Origin: Hyphomicrobiaceae bacterium
GTDB taxonomy: Bacteria > Pseudomonadota > Alphaproteobacteria > Rhizobiales > Hyphomicrobiaceae
Direction: 5' to 3'
DNA: 64,000 nt
Assembly (NCBI GenBank): GCA_021730785.1
Contig: JAKFWF010000024.1
Coordinates: 1 to 64,000, forward strand
The notes under the pieces are model-generated. The model saw only the letters and a program-made list of their open reading frames with translations, did no database searches and had not been told where the DNA came from. Both the position numbers and the translations under genes were made by a program. Shown in pieces: positions 24,415 through 32,551 of this stretch (position 1 is its first letter; the number at the start of each line of letters is the position of its first letter).

Positions 24415-25597
24415 TGTGCATGCCAAACGCTGGCCGGTGATTGCGGGGCTTGGCACGACCCAGACACTCGCATGGGCATCGAGCTACTATCTGATCGCGA
24501 TTCTTGCCCCGGCGATGGCACGCGACACGGAAAGCAGCCAGACAGGTGTCTTCGCAGCCTTTTCGGCGTCACTGTTGATTTCAGCCATGCTCGGCCCACG
24601 CGTCGGCCGGACCATCGATCGCTTCGGCGGCCGTGAAGTGTTGGGAGTTTCGAACCTGCTTTTTGCGGCAGGTCTTGGATTGTTGGCACTCGCGCACACC
24701 CTGCCAATGCTGTGGCTCGGATGGCTTGTCATCGGCGCTGCAATGGGGCTTGGCTTCTATGATTCAGCCTTCGCCACGCTCGGGCGGATGTACGGCCAGG
24801 CCGCTCGTTCAGCCATCACCGGAATTACCCTCATCGCCGGCTTTGCCAGTACCGTAGGCTGGCCGTTGACGGCATGGGGGGAGGCGACGCTGGGCTGGCG
24901 TGGCACCTGTGCGGCGTGGGCGATGGCCCACATCGCACTTGGCCTTCCGCTCAATCTGCTGCTGCTGCCGAAGTTGCGAACCGGAGTGGCAGGGGCAACT
25001 GCATCCGAAAAGCCGGACGTGCCGATGGATCGGTCCATGTGGCTGCTCGGTTTCGCCTTTGCGGCAGGCTGGTTCGTCGCCACGGCGATGGCCGCGCATT
25101 TGCCCAGACTTCTGGAGGCTGCGGGCGCAACCACCACACAGGCAATTGGCGCCGCGGCGTTGATTGGCCCAGCCCAGGTGGCCGCGCGGGTGCTCGAAGC
25201 TCGTTTCCTCAGTCGCTTCCATCCGATCGTCTCGGCACGGCTGTCAATGCTGACACATCCGATCGGAGCCGCACTTTTGCTTGCAGGCAGCGGACTGTTT
25301 GCCATGCCGTTCGCCCTCTTGCACGGCGCCGGCAACGGCATCCTGACGATTGCGCGCGGAACCGTGCCGCTCGCTGTGTTCGGGCCCGAGAATTACGGCT
25401 ATCGCCTCGGTCTGATCGGGGCGCCGGCCCGCATCCTGCAAGCTGGCGCGCCCATCGCGTTCGGCATTCTGATCGACCAGTATGGTGCGCAGGCCTTGCT
25501 GGCCTCGTCCTGTCTCTGCCTTGCCGCGACGGGCGCCTTGCTTGTGGTCGCGGCGCGGACGCACGGCGCGCCGCCTGGGACCGGCGGGCTCAGATGA
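24407..25597 (+). CDS. MFS transporter in the arsenic island
   Basis: A 396-residue major-facilitator protein with about 12 membrane segments. Its N-terminus reads WPVIAGLGTTQTLAWASSYY, and the cytoplasmic loop LGPRVGRTIDRFGGREVLG is the conserved MFS loop 2-3 motif. A GTG start at 24407 overlaps the flavoprotein stop by 8 bp; GTG at 24416 is an alternative. It is the last gene of the island. An arsenite or organoarsenical efflux role (ArsK is one MFS example) is likely from context, but the sequence alone does not prove the substrate. Confidence 0.78.
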   Translation: MDDVHAKRWPVIAGLGTTQTLAWASSYYLIAILAPAMARDTESSQTGVFAAFSASLLISAMLGPRVGRTIDRFGGREVLGVSNLLFAAGLGLLALAHTLPMLWLGWLVIGAAMGLGFYDSAFATLGRMYGQAARSAITGITLIAGFASTVGWPLTAWGEATLGWRGTCAAWAMAHIALGLPLNLLLLPKLRTGVAGATASEKPDVPMDRSMWLLGFAFAAGWFVATAMAAHLPRLLEAAGATTTQAIGAAALIGPAQVAARVLEARFLSRFHPIVSARLSMLTHPIGAALLLAGSGLFAMPFALLHGAGNGILTIARGTVPLAVFGPENYGYRLGLIGAPARILQAGAPIAFGILIDQYGAQALLASSCLCLAATGALLVVAARTHGAPPGTGGLR

Positions 25598-25806
25598 TCG
25601 CGTAAGGCATGGCACGGCCGCGCGGCATGGCGCCTGGTTGTGAGGGCTCGTGGCAGGCAAGGCGCAGGACTGGCTTGATAGGGGTGCTTGTTTGCCCGTG
25701 CGCCCCAACGCGGTGCGGGAAGCCGTCTTGGCTCGCATCACTGCGCGCGATTGCGAAGATGTGCAGCGCCAGTGCCCCGCCCCCCACCGATTGCTGCCTC
25801 GCCACT

Positions 25807-26796
25807 TCAGCTGAGATCGAGGCAGCCCTGGCCGTCGAGCGGTCCTTTGTTGAGGATCTGGTCCTTGACCTTGTTGAGGGCGCCTTTCGGCAATCCCAAA
25901 TGCGCGTCGAGGTCTGCGGCGGCGACGAAACCGACTTTGCGGAGTGCGCCGTCACGGTTGAGGTCGATTGATCTGAGCGGCAGCGCCCAGACGCGGGCTG
26001 ACACCAGGCAATTGTCGCGGGTTTGTCGGAGTAGCAGCGTCTGGAAGCCGCGGGCTCTGGCGTCGCCGGGGCGATGGATACCGGCCATGATGTGCGGGAA
26101 CCCGGTGGCGCCGTCCTGTCGCTGCCCTGTCGCGACACGCGTCGTCGTCGACATCCCCATCAAATAGAAAAAGCGTCCGACCAGCGCCAGCCGGCCTTCG
26201 ATGTTTTCGGGCGCGTCGCCCGGATCGCGCGGCTGATAGGTGATCATGTAGGGGATGGCATCGCCATCGGTGGCCATGATCGACAGTGCCGACACGACAA
26301 CATCGGGAGCGAACGCCGAGGCGTTGTTGCCAGCATAACGCAGGCAGAGGTAATTGCCGGCGTAGCGCTCGAGGATCGCCTGGCGATCCGATCCCGTCCA
26401 GCGGAACCAATCGGGCGTCATGTTGAAGGCTGGCGCCGGGTTCAGCGGCACCGCGAACAGGCCATAGGCCTTGCGGAACAGATCAAGCAGCGTGTCGTTG
26501 GCAGCGAGCCGGGGCCAACGCTCGAGCAGGAGGGCGTGCATCCGGGAATAGAACTTCTCCTGCTTGGCAAGGCCTTCGGTCGTGCGCTCCGGCAGCATGG
26601 TGCGGCCGACGAGCATGTTGCGAATGTCGTGGCGGCTGAGCGGCTCGTTATCCTGGTACAGGTCCACATCGCGGATGCGCTGGTCCTTGGCCTCCAGCGC
26701 CTGGAAATGCAGCAGCAGCAACTGCAGCGCCATGATCTGCTCCGAGGTCATCGCGCCACGCAGCGGCGGGCACGCCTCGACTGCGATTTTTTCCAT
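25807..26796 (-). CDS. protein of unknown family, 329 aa
   Basis: A 329-residue cytoplasmic protein I do not recognise. It starts MEKIAVEACPPLRGAM. Features seen are an N-terminal helical part (MALQLLLLHFQALEAKDQRI, then RHDIRNMLVGRTMLPERTTE), a middle part rich in aromatic residues (NMTPDWFRWTGSDRQAILER, then YLCLRYAGNNAS), and a C-terminal stretch LGLPKGALNKVKDQILNKG. A strong GGAGGA precedes the ATG by 10 bases. It is divergent from an orphan coupling ATPase gene, across a region with three palindromes. The N-terminal part could be a DNA-binding or XRE-like helical region, but I see no firm motif. The 209 bp downstream of its stop hold no gene. Confidence 0.6.
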   Translation of the reverse strand: MEKIAVEACPPLRGAMTSEQIMALQLLLLHFQALEAKDQRIRDVDLYQDNEPLSRHDIRNMLVGRTMLPERTTEGLAKQEKFYSRMHALLLERWPRLAANDTLLDLFRKAYGLFAVPLNPAPAFNMTPDWFRWTGSDRQAILERYAGNYLCLRYAGNNASAFAPDVVVSALSIMATDGDAIPYMITYQPRDPGDAPENIEGRLALVGRFFYLMGMSTTTRVATGQRQDGATGFPHIMAGIHRPGDARARGFQTLLLRQTRDNCLVSARVWALPLRSIDLNRDGALRKVGFVAAADLDAHLGLPKGALNKVKDQILNKGPLDGQGCLDLS

Positions 26797-26842
26797 GATT
26801 CATCTGTCCTCCGGTTGACAACGCAACTCGGTTATGAAAAAC

Positions 26843-26861
26843 TGCGTATATCACATACGCA
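26843..26861. promoter_or_regulatory. operator-like palindrome upstream of the 329-aa protein gene
   Basis: TGCGTAT-atcac-ATACGCA, with flanking AA and TT extending the symmetry. It lies 47 bases before the start of the minus-strand gene and is A+T-rich at the centre, as expected for a repressor site or promoter element. Confidence 0.45.
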
Positions 26862-26920
26862 ATTCTGTCATTTGAAGAGCGGAAATTCACGCCATCGGTA
26901 CTTCTCAAAGATCTCAATAG

Positions 26921-26957
26921 CACACGTCAGTGCCGATGTCATCGGCACTGACGTGTG
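26921..26957. repeat. perfect 17-bp inverted repeat in the divergent intergenic region
   Basis: CACACGTCAGTGCCGAT pairs exactly with ATCGGCACTGACGTGTG around a 3-base spacer (gtc). It sits midway between the divergent 329-aa protein gene and the coupling ATPase gene. A 17-bp perfect arm is far beyond chance. It could be a bidirectional terminator-like stem, a resolvase or recombination site, or part of an origin of transfer. Confidence 0.8.
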
Positions 26958-26979
26958 GTGGATCGAACTTCTACGTTCT

Positions 26980-27002
26980 GCGTAGACGAAATTCATCTAC
27001 GC
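26980..27002. repeat. third inverted repeat near the coupling ATPase start
   Basis: GCGTAGA-cgaaattca-TCTACGC. It lies 57 bp upstream of the coupling ATPase ATG and may be an operator for it. A partial copy (CTACG) directly precedes the left arm. Confidence 0.4.
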
Positions 27003-27058
27003 CGCAAAAAGAGCCGGAATACCGGCCAAGATGAAACCGTCAATTGGGAGGATGCGAC

Positions 27059-28363
27059 ATGACTAAGCGCAGATCGAGTGGTCGTCGGCAGGGCCTGTCC
27101 TTCGGCTGGGAGACGCAGAACGGGGCACCGGCTGGCTTCGGGTTCACGCGCGGTGCTTCAGGAAGCGGCGGCAGCGATGTTCCGCAGATCGTTTCGGATA
27201 CGGGCGAGGGGCATGCGCTCGTCATCGCGGAAACCGGCGGCGGCAAGGGGCGCAATTTTCTGATTCCGAACCTGCTCGAAAGCCACAACAGCATGGTGGT
27301 GATCGACCCCAAGGGCGAGGCAGCGTCGATCACCGCGCGCCGTCGCCGACAAATGGGTCAGGAGGTCGTCATCATCGATCCGTTCAGGATCGTCTCGGAC
27401 GAAACCGCCACATTTAACCCCCTCGACCTCGTGTCCCGCGATCCCCAGGAGCGTATCGAGGATGCCGCCGAGGTCGCGGCCACGATCGTTGGCGAAGGCA
27501 GCCATCACGATATGTTCTGGGACAACTGGAGTCAGAGCCTGATCAGCGCGATGGTCAGCGCGGTGATCGCGACCCAGCCGGACGAAGCCAATCTCGGCCG
27601 GGTGTGGAAGCATTTCCACGGCAGCGACACCTCGTACGAGTTGGCGGTTCTGCTGGACACCGTCGGCAAACAGATGGACGAGGTGTCCTATGGCCACATC
27701 GCGGGCTTTCTGCAGTTGCCGGATCGGGAGACGCGACCGTCTGTGCTTGGCACCGTGCAGCAGCACATCCGCCTGTTCGGCAACCCGCTGGTCAAGACGG
27801 CCATGCACAAGACCTCGTTCGACCTGGCGGCGTTGCGTGATGGCCGTCCGCTGACGATCTATCTGGTCATCCCGCCGCATAAGATCCGAAGCCATGCCCC
27901 CATGCTGCGGATCTGGCTATGGGCGATCCTGACGGCGATGGTGCGGCGGCCAACCAACCCGGTGTTGCCGACGCTGTTTTTGATCGATGAGTTTGCCCAC
28001 ATCGGCGCGTTTCCGCTGCTCGAGGATTGCGTGACGGTCATGCGGGGGTACGGTGTTCGCATGGTTTTGTTCCTCCAGCATGTGGAACAGTTGGCCAAGC
28101 TCTATCCCAACAGTGTGAAGACGATCGTCGGCAACTGCTCCGCCATCGCGGCATTCGGCATATCGAACGCCGCCATGGCGGAACCGATCGCCAAACTGAT
28201 CGGCGACATCTCCGCCGATCAGTTGATCGCCATGGCGCCGGACGAACTGGCCTTGCGTCTGCGCAAAGCACCGACGCGACTGATCAAGAAGCTCGACTAC
28301 CTCAGCGATCGCCACTTCCGCGGCCGGTTCGACAGCAACCCGAGGTACGGCAACAGCCGATAG
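27059..28363 (+). CDS. VirD4/TraG-type conjugative coupling ATPase, soluble form
   Basis: A 434-residue P-loop ATPase of the type IV coupling protein family. Walker A reads AETGGGKGRNF near residues 58-68 and Walker B is LPTLFLIDEFAHIG. The family motifs NSMVVIDPKGEAASITARRR and LQHVEQLAKLYPNSVKTIVG are also present. Unlike VirD4/TraG it has no N-terminal membrane segments, so it is a soluble form. GGGAGG precedes the ATG, which rules out an upstream TTG start. Coupling proteins feed DNA or protein substrates to a type IV secretion channel, but no relaxase, VirB or Trb gene lies in the window, so it is an orphan or belongs to another mobile system. Confidence 0.85.
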   Translation: MTKRRSSGRRQGLSFGWETQNGAPAGFGFTRGASGSGGSDVPQIVSDTGEGHALVIAETGGGKGRNFLIPNLLESHNSMVVIDPKGEAASITARRRRQMGQEVVIIDPFRIVSDETATFNPLDLVSRDPQERIEDAAEVAATIVGEGSHHDMFWDNWSQSLISAMVSAVIATQPDEANLGRVWKHFHGSDTSYELAVLLDTVGKQMDEVSYGHIAGFLQLPDRETRPSVLGTVQQHIRLFGNPLVKTAMHKTSFDLAALRDGRPLTIYLVIPPHKIRSHAPMLRIWLWAILTAMVRRPTNPVLPTLFLIDEFAHIGAFPLLEDCVTVMRGYGVRMVLFLQHVEQLAKLYPNSVKTIVGNCSAIAAFGISNAAMAEPIAKLIGDISADQLIAMAPDELALRLRKAPTRLIKKLDYLSDRHFRGRFDSNPRYGNSR

Positions 28364-28404
28364 TCGCACGTCAGGATCAGCCCCCGACAAAGTCCGAGGA
28401 TCGC

Positions 28405-28689
28405 ATGCATGCTATTCAGCCGAGGCCACCCCTGTCGCACGCCGACCGCGAAATTGCCCGGCGCGGCCATCATGTCCAAAAACTCAAGGCCAAGGACTTG
28501 AGCGGCCGCTGGGCTTACTACTTCGTGCTGGTCGAGCCGAGCCGCGAGCGTGCATTTTTGCGCGCAATCGGTGGTAAAGGGATCATCAATCTCGAAGAAT
28601 TCGGACGCGTCATCGCCAGTAACTTCGGCGAGCATCCCAACGAGGATACCCGCAACCTACTCAAGGAGCGCTTCGGGTTTGAGGTGTGA
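28405..28689 (+). CDS. small hypothetical protein, 94 aa, downstream of the coupling ATPase
   Basis: A 94-residue protein starting MHAIQPRPPLSHADREIARR. It contains GRWAYYFVLVEPSRERAFLR and ends with TRNLLKERFGFEV. The composition (balanced charge, aromatic core, no membrane segment) looks like a real folded protein. It lies 41 bp after the coupling ATPase and is probably co-transcribed. I do not recognise the family; a small accessory or regulatory partner of the ATPase is possible. Confidence 0.6.
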   Translation: MHAIQPRPPLSHADREIARRGHHVQKLKAKDLSGRWAYYFVLVEPSRERAFLRAIGGKGIINLEEFGRVIASNFGEHPNEDTRNLLKERFGFEV

Positions 28690-28834
28690 CGCCGGGTTGT
28701 GCATTGACCCGCGCGACCGTCGGCTGAAACTTCGTTCAGCCGTCATTCACCTGATGGCGGGCAAAGACGTCGCTGCTCGAGTGCGCCGGAAAAGGCTGGT
28801 CTGGGTGCGATTATGCTCGTAGGGAGCTGATTTA

Positions 28835-30115
28835 GTGTTGGATGCGAGGATGGGACCCATGGTCAGCGGTCGGGCCGAGATCGACGTGACAATCATCATG
28901 CCGTGCCTCAACGAGGCGATCAGCCTGCCTGCGTGCATCGCCAATGCGCGTGCGGCACTGGCCCTGATGTACGAGCGCTTCGGGCTCGCCGGCGAGATCG
29001 TGATCGCCGACAACGGCAGCACGGACGGCAGCCAGGCCATTGCGACAGCCTTGGGCGCGCGCTGCGTTGCCGTCCCGCGCCGTGGCTATGGGGCAGCGCT
29101 CATCGGTGGCGCAACCGCCGCCCACGGCCGTTACCTGGTGATGGGCGATGCCGACGGCTCCTACGATTTTCGCGATGCAGTGCCGATGGTCGGCCGCCTG
29201 ATGCAGGGCGCCGATCTGTGCATGGGCAATCGCTTCCAGGGCGGCATCGCACCCGGCGCCATGCCGTGGAAGAACCGCTATATCGGCAATCCCATCCTGA
29301 CCGGCATTCTCAACATCCTGTTCCGCTCCGGCATCGGCGATGCGCACTGCGGCATCCGCGCGCTCACGCGCCCCTGCTTCGACAGCCTGCGCTTGTCGGG
29401 CGACGGCATGGAATTCGCCAGCGAGATGGTGATCAAGGCGACGCTGAAGGGCGCCAAAATCGTCGAGGTGCCGGCGACGCTTTCGAAGGACCTGCGCGAC
29501 CGGCCGCCGCACTTGCGTCCCTGGCGCGACGGCTGGCGCCACCTGCGCTACCTGCTGATGCTGAGCCCGGCGTGGATCTTTGCCATTCCAGCCGCTGTGC
29601 TCGGTATCCTGGCGGTCGCCATTCTGGGAGCATCGACCGTGGCGGCACTCGGGGCCAAGGCCGGTGTCACGATCTTTGGCAACTACTGGGTGGTGCTGGC
29701 CGGCGGCCTGCTGACCATCAGCCACACGGCGGCTTTGCTCGCGGCGGCAGGGCATAACTATGGCGTGCGCGAGGGCTACCGTCAGCGCAGCGGCCGGTCG
29801 CGGGTCCTCGCCCGGTGGGTGTCGCTCGAGACCATGCTGATCGGCGGCATCGGCTGTCTGGCGGTCGGCCTCGGACTGCTCGGCTACCTCGTCAGCTACT
29901 GGTCCGCGAACCAGTTCCAGCCGATTTTGAACGTGCTGCCGGCGGTGCTTGGCACGTCGCTGGTGGTGATCGGCGCGCAGAATGTGCTCGGCGGGTTCCT
30001 GCTGTCGATCATCGGTGGTAACGATGCGGACTTCATGAAGGCAGTGCCGCAGTCCGCTCCGGCGCTGGTGCCCGTCACGGCAAGCGAGCCGGCGCTGGCG
30101 CGCGAACTGGCGTGA
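28835..30115 (+). CDS. family 2 glycosyltransferase, DPM1-like, with C-terminal membrane domain
   Basis: A 426-residue glycosyltransferase. The catalytic domain (residues 1-240) has TIIMPCLNEAISLPACI, IVIADNGSTDGSQ and the metal-binding MGDADGSYDF, the pattern of dolichol- or polyprenyl-phosphate sugar synthases. The second half has about four membrane segments (WIFAIPAAVLGILAVAILG and others). GTG at 28835 is chosen as start because AGGGAG lies 9 bases upstream; ATG at 28850 is the alternative. It would transfer a sugar from a nucleotide donor to a lipid carrier at the inner membrane. It begins a five-gene plus-strand glycosylation set. Confidence 0.85.
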   Translation: MLDARMGPMVSGRAEIDVTIIMPCLNEAISLPACIANARAALALMYERFGLAGEIVIADNGSTDGSQAIATALGARCVAVPRRGYGAALIGGATAAHGRYLVMGDADGSYDFRDAVPMVGRLMQGADLCMGNRFQGGIAPGAMPWKNRYIGNPILTGILNILFRSGIGDAHCGIRALTRPCFDSLRLSGDGMEFASEMVIKATLKGAKIVEVPATLSKDLRDRPPHLRPWRDGWRHLRYLLMLSPAWIFAIPAAVLGILAVAILGASTVAALGAKAGVTIFGNYWVVLAGGLLTISHTAALLAAAGHNYGVREGYRQRSGRSRVLARWVSLETMLIGGIGCLAVGLGLLGYLVSYWSANQFQPILNVLPAVLGTSLVVIGAQNVLGGFLLSIIGGNDADFMKAVPQSAPALVPVTASEPALARELA

Positions 30116-30152
30116 CGCGCAGAGTGGCACGCGCCGAACCGCTGGATCGACG

Positions 30153-31349
30153 ATGAAAGTGCTGCTCGCCACCGCCTACTTCGAAAGCCACCGCGGCGGC
30201 ATCGAGATCGTCGCGGGTCGACTGGCGCGGGAACTCGGGCGGAGTGGCGCCAATGTCACTTGGCTCGCCACCGACGCAACCGCGCCGCCGGCTGCCCAGG
30301 CTGGCTGCGGGCGCACCGTGCCGGTCGCGGCCTGGAACATCACCGAGCAGAAACTCGGCGTGCCGATGCCGCTGCCGGGACTGCGCGGCGCGGGCGCCAT
30401 CTGGCGTGCGGTCGCGGCCAGCGACTGCGTCCTGCTGCATGATAGTCTCTACCTGACCAACGTCGTCGCCATGCTGGCGGCACGCCGGTTCGGCCGGCCT
30501 GTGGTCCTCGTGCAGCATATCGCGGCCGTGCCCTATGCCAACCCGCTGCTGCGCGGTCTGATGGGACTTGCGAACGCGCTGATCGCCCGGCCCATGCTGC
30601 GCGCGAGCGACCAGGTGGTGTTCATCAGCGACACGGTGGTTCGGCATTTCGGTTCGCTCGGCTTCCAGGCTAAGCCCGTGCTGATCTTCAACGGCGTCGA
30701 CACGGACGTGTTTCGCCTGCCGCCAGCGGGGTTCGACCGCAGCAGCTGTCGACGGGCCTTGGGGCTGCCGACGGGCGGGCCGCTGATCCTGTTCGTCGGC
30801 CGCTTCGTCGAGAAGAAGGGGCTGCACGTGATCGAGCGGCTGGCGCGTGCCCGACCCGAGTTGACCTTCGCGCTGGCAGGCTGGGGGCCGATCGACCCGG
30901 CCGCGTGGGGCTTGCCCAACGTCCATGTCTTGAGCACGCTGCAGGGGGCATCGCTGGCGCCGCTCTATCAGGCGAGCGATGTCTTCATACTGCCTTCGGT
31001 CGGCGAAGGGTTGCCGCTCGTGCTGCAGGAGGCGCTGGCCTGCGGCCGCCCTGTGATCTGTGGCGCTGAGACGGCGACAGCCGATCCGGCAGCTCGCGGC
31101 ATGATCGAAGGGGTTGCTATAGATGGTGCCGATGCAGACAAAACAGCTGCCGCCTTTGCCGCGAAGATCGACCACATCCTGGCGCGCGAGGCCGGCGCAG
31201 ACGTCACGGTGGCAGCCATGGCCCGGCATGCCTACGTACAGACGCACTACAGCTGGACCGAAGCCGCGCGCAGCTACATGGCGATCATGTCGCGGCTGGT
31301 TGGGGGCAAGGCAAACGTCGTTGGGCAGCCGACGACAAAGGCGCTATAG
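30153..31349 (+). CDS. family 4 glycosyltransferase
   Basis: A 398-residue GT-B-fold glycosyltransferase. The N-terminal domain opens with VLLATAYFESHRGGIEIVAG, where the GG loop binds the acceptor side. The nucleotide-sugar half has LILFVGRFVEKKGLHV, and FILPSVGEGLPLVLQEALAC is the E-x7-E donor-binding motif. The donor sugar is unknown. It sits 37 bp after the GT2 gene and 9 bp before a methyltransferase gene, so the genes likely build and modify one glycolipid or exported glycan. Confidence 0.87.
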   Translation: MKVLLATAYFESHRGGIEIVAGRLARELGRSGANVTWLATDATAPPAAQAGCGRTVPVAAWNITEQKLGVPMPLPGLRGAGAIWRAVAASDCVLLHDSLYLTNVVAMLAARRFGRPVVLVQHIAAVPYANPLLRGLMGLANALIARPMLRASDQVVFISDTVVRHFGSLGFQAKPVLIFNGVDTDVFRLPPAGFDRSSCRRALGLPTGGPLILFVGRFVEKKGLHVIERLARARPELTFALAGWGPIDPAAWGLPNVHVLSTLQGASLAPLYQASDVFILPSVGEGLPLVLQEALACGRPVICGAETATADPAARGMIEGVAIDGADADKTAAAFAAKIDHILAREAGADVTVAAMARHAYVQTHYSWTEAARSYMAIMSRLVGGKANVVGQPTTKAL

Positions 31350-31358
31350 GGTCGCCGC

Positions 31359-32153
31359 ATGAACGCTCTGCCCACCTCCGCCCGAACCGCGCCGCCGACC
31401 GGCGCTGGCCCTGCTGCACCGGCCGTGGCGCGCACGTTCGAACAGCAGCGGCGGCTCCATCCGCGGCTATGGGACACCGACTGGCTCGTCTTGCGCGGCA
31501 TGCACACGGCGATTGACCGGTTGGCCGCTCGCCTGGCCCGGCCAGGAACTACGGCACTCGATTTCGGCTGTGGCGTCAAACCCTATGCAACACTGTTTAC
31601 GGCGCGGGGTGCGACCTATACCGGCGCCGACTTCGGCAGCGGCCATGACGTGATGATACGCCCCGACGGCATCGTCGAGGCAGCGAGCGCCAGTTGCGAC
31701 CTCGTCGTTTCCTTCCAGGTGCTCGAGCACGTGCGTGACCTCGATACCTACCTTGCCGAAGCGGCGCGCATGCTCCGCGACGATGGCCAGTTGCTGCTCT
31801 CCACGCACGGCACCTGGCTCTATCATCCCCATCCCGAAGATCATCGCCGCTGGACCCGCGAGGGGCTGATCGGTGATCTTGCGTCGCGTGGCTTCGAGAC
31901 GACCGAGTGCATCGCCGTGGTCGGTCCGCTTGCCTGGACGACGATGGTGCGCCTCACCTGCTTTGCTGTTGCCCTGCGCGGTATCCCCGTCATCGGACCG
32001 GCGCTCGCTCGCGTCGTGGCCGTCGTCATGAACCTGAAGGCTGCCGTCGAAGACAAGGTCACGCCGTCATGGGTGACCAAGGACAACGCGTGCGTGTACG
32101 TCACGCTGTCGCGTCGGGTGAAGGGCGCTGGCGCGGGACGCAGCGTGCCATGA
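31359..32153 (+). CDS. SAM-dependent methyltransferase
   Basis: A 264-residue class I methyltransferase. TTALDFGCGVKPYATLF is the SAM-binding motif I, YTGADFGSGHDV motif II, and CDLVVSFQVLEHVRDLD the post-motif with the conserved acidic residue. SDS-like SAM contacts are complete. The C-terminus has two hydrophobic stretches (VALRGIPVIGPALARVVAVV) that may contact the membrane. Its stop overlaps the start of the GtrA gene by 4 bp. The acceptor is probably a sugar or lipid made by the adjacent glycosyltransferases. Confidence 0.82.
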   Translation: MNALPTSARTAPPTGAGPAAPAVARTFEQQRRLHPRLWDTDWLVLRGMHTAIDRLAARLARPGTTALDFGCGVKPYATLFTARGATYTGADFGSGHDVMIRPDGIVEAASASCDLVVSFQVLEHVRDLDTYLAEAARMLRDDGQLLLSTHGTWLYHPHPEDHRRWTREGLIGDLASRGFETTECIAVVGPLAWTTMVRLTCFAVALRGIPVIGPALARVVAVVMNLKAAVEDKVTPSWVTKDNACVYVTLSRRVKGAGAGRSVP

Positions 32154-32551
32154 AACTGCCCGCCCGCTTCCTGCTCGTCGGCCTCCTGTGCGCGCTCGTG
32201 CACAATGCCATTCTGCTCACCGCCGACCGGTTCGCGATCCACTACGTGATCTCCTGCGTGATCTCCTACAGTGTGGTCGTGGTCCTGGGGTTTGCACTGC
32301 ACGTGCATTTCACGTTCCAGCAGGCGCCAAGCTTTCAGCAGTTCTGGCGCTATGCCGTCAGTATGGCCGCGAACTATCCGATCACGCTCGCGCTGCTGTT
32401 TGTCATGTGCGACGTGGCGCGCCTGCCGGTTGCAATCGCAGCACCCGTTGCCACCGTCCTGATGATGGCCTGGAACTTCGCAGCCAGCCGCTGGGCGATC
32501 GTCCGCAAGCCAGCCGGCGGTGCGCCGTCGTCATCGCCGAGGTCGCCATGA
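32150..32551 (+). CDS. GtrA-family membrane protein
   Basis: A 133-residue protein with four membrane segments (FLLVGLLCALVHNAILLTA, VISYSVVVVLGFALHVHF, SMAANYPITLALLFVM and the last near AIAAPVATVLMMAWNF). The spacing and the ending NFAASRWAIVRK match GtrA proteins, which are thought to help move polyprenyl-phosphate sugars across the inner membrane. It overlaps the flanking methyltransferase genes by 4 bp on each side, linking it tightly to this glycosylation set. Confidence 0.83.
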   Translation: MKLPARFLLVGLLCALVHNAILLTADRFAIHYVISCVISYSVVVVLGFALHVHFTFQQAPSFQQFWRYAVSMAANYPITLALLFVMCDVARLPVAIAAPVATVLMMAWNFAASRWAIVRKPAGGAPSSSPRSP

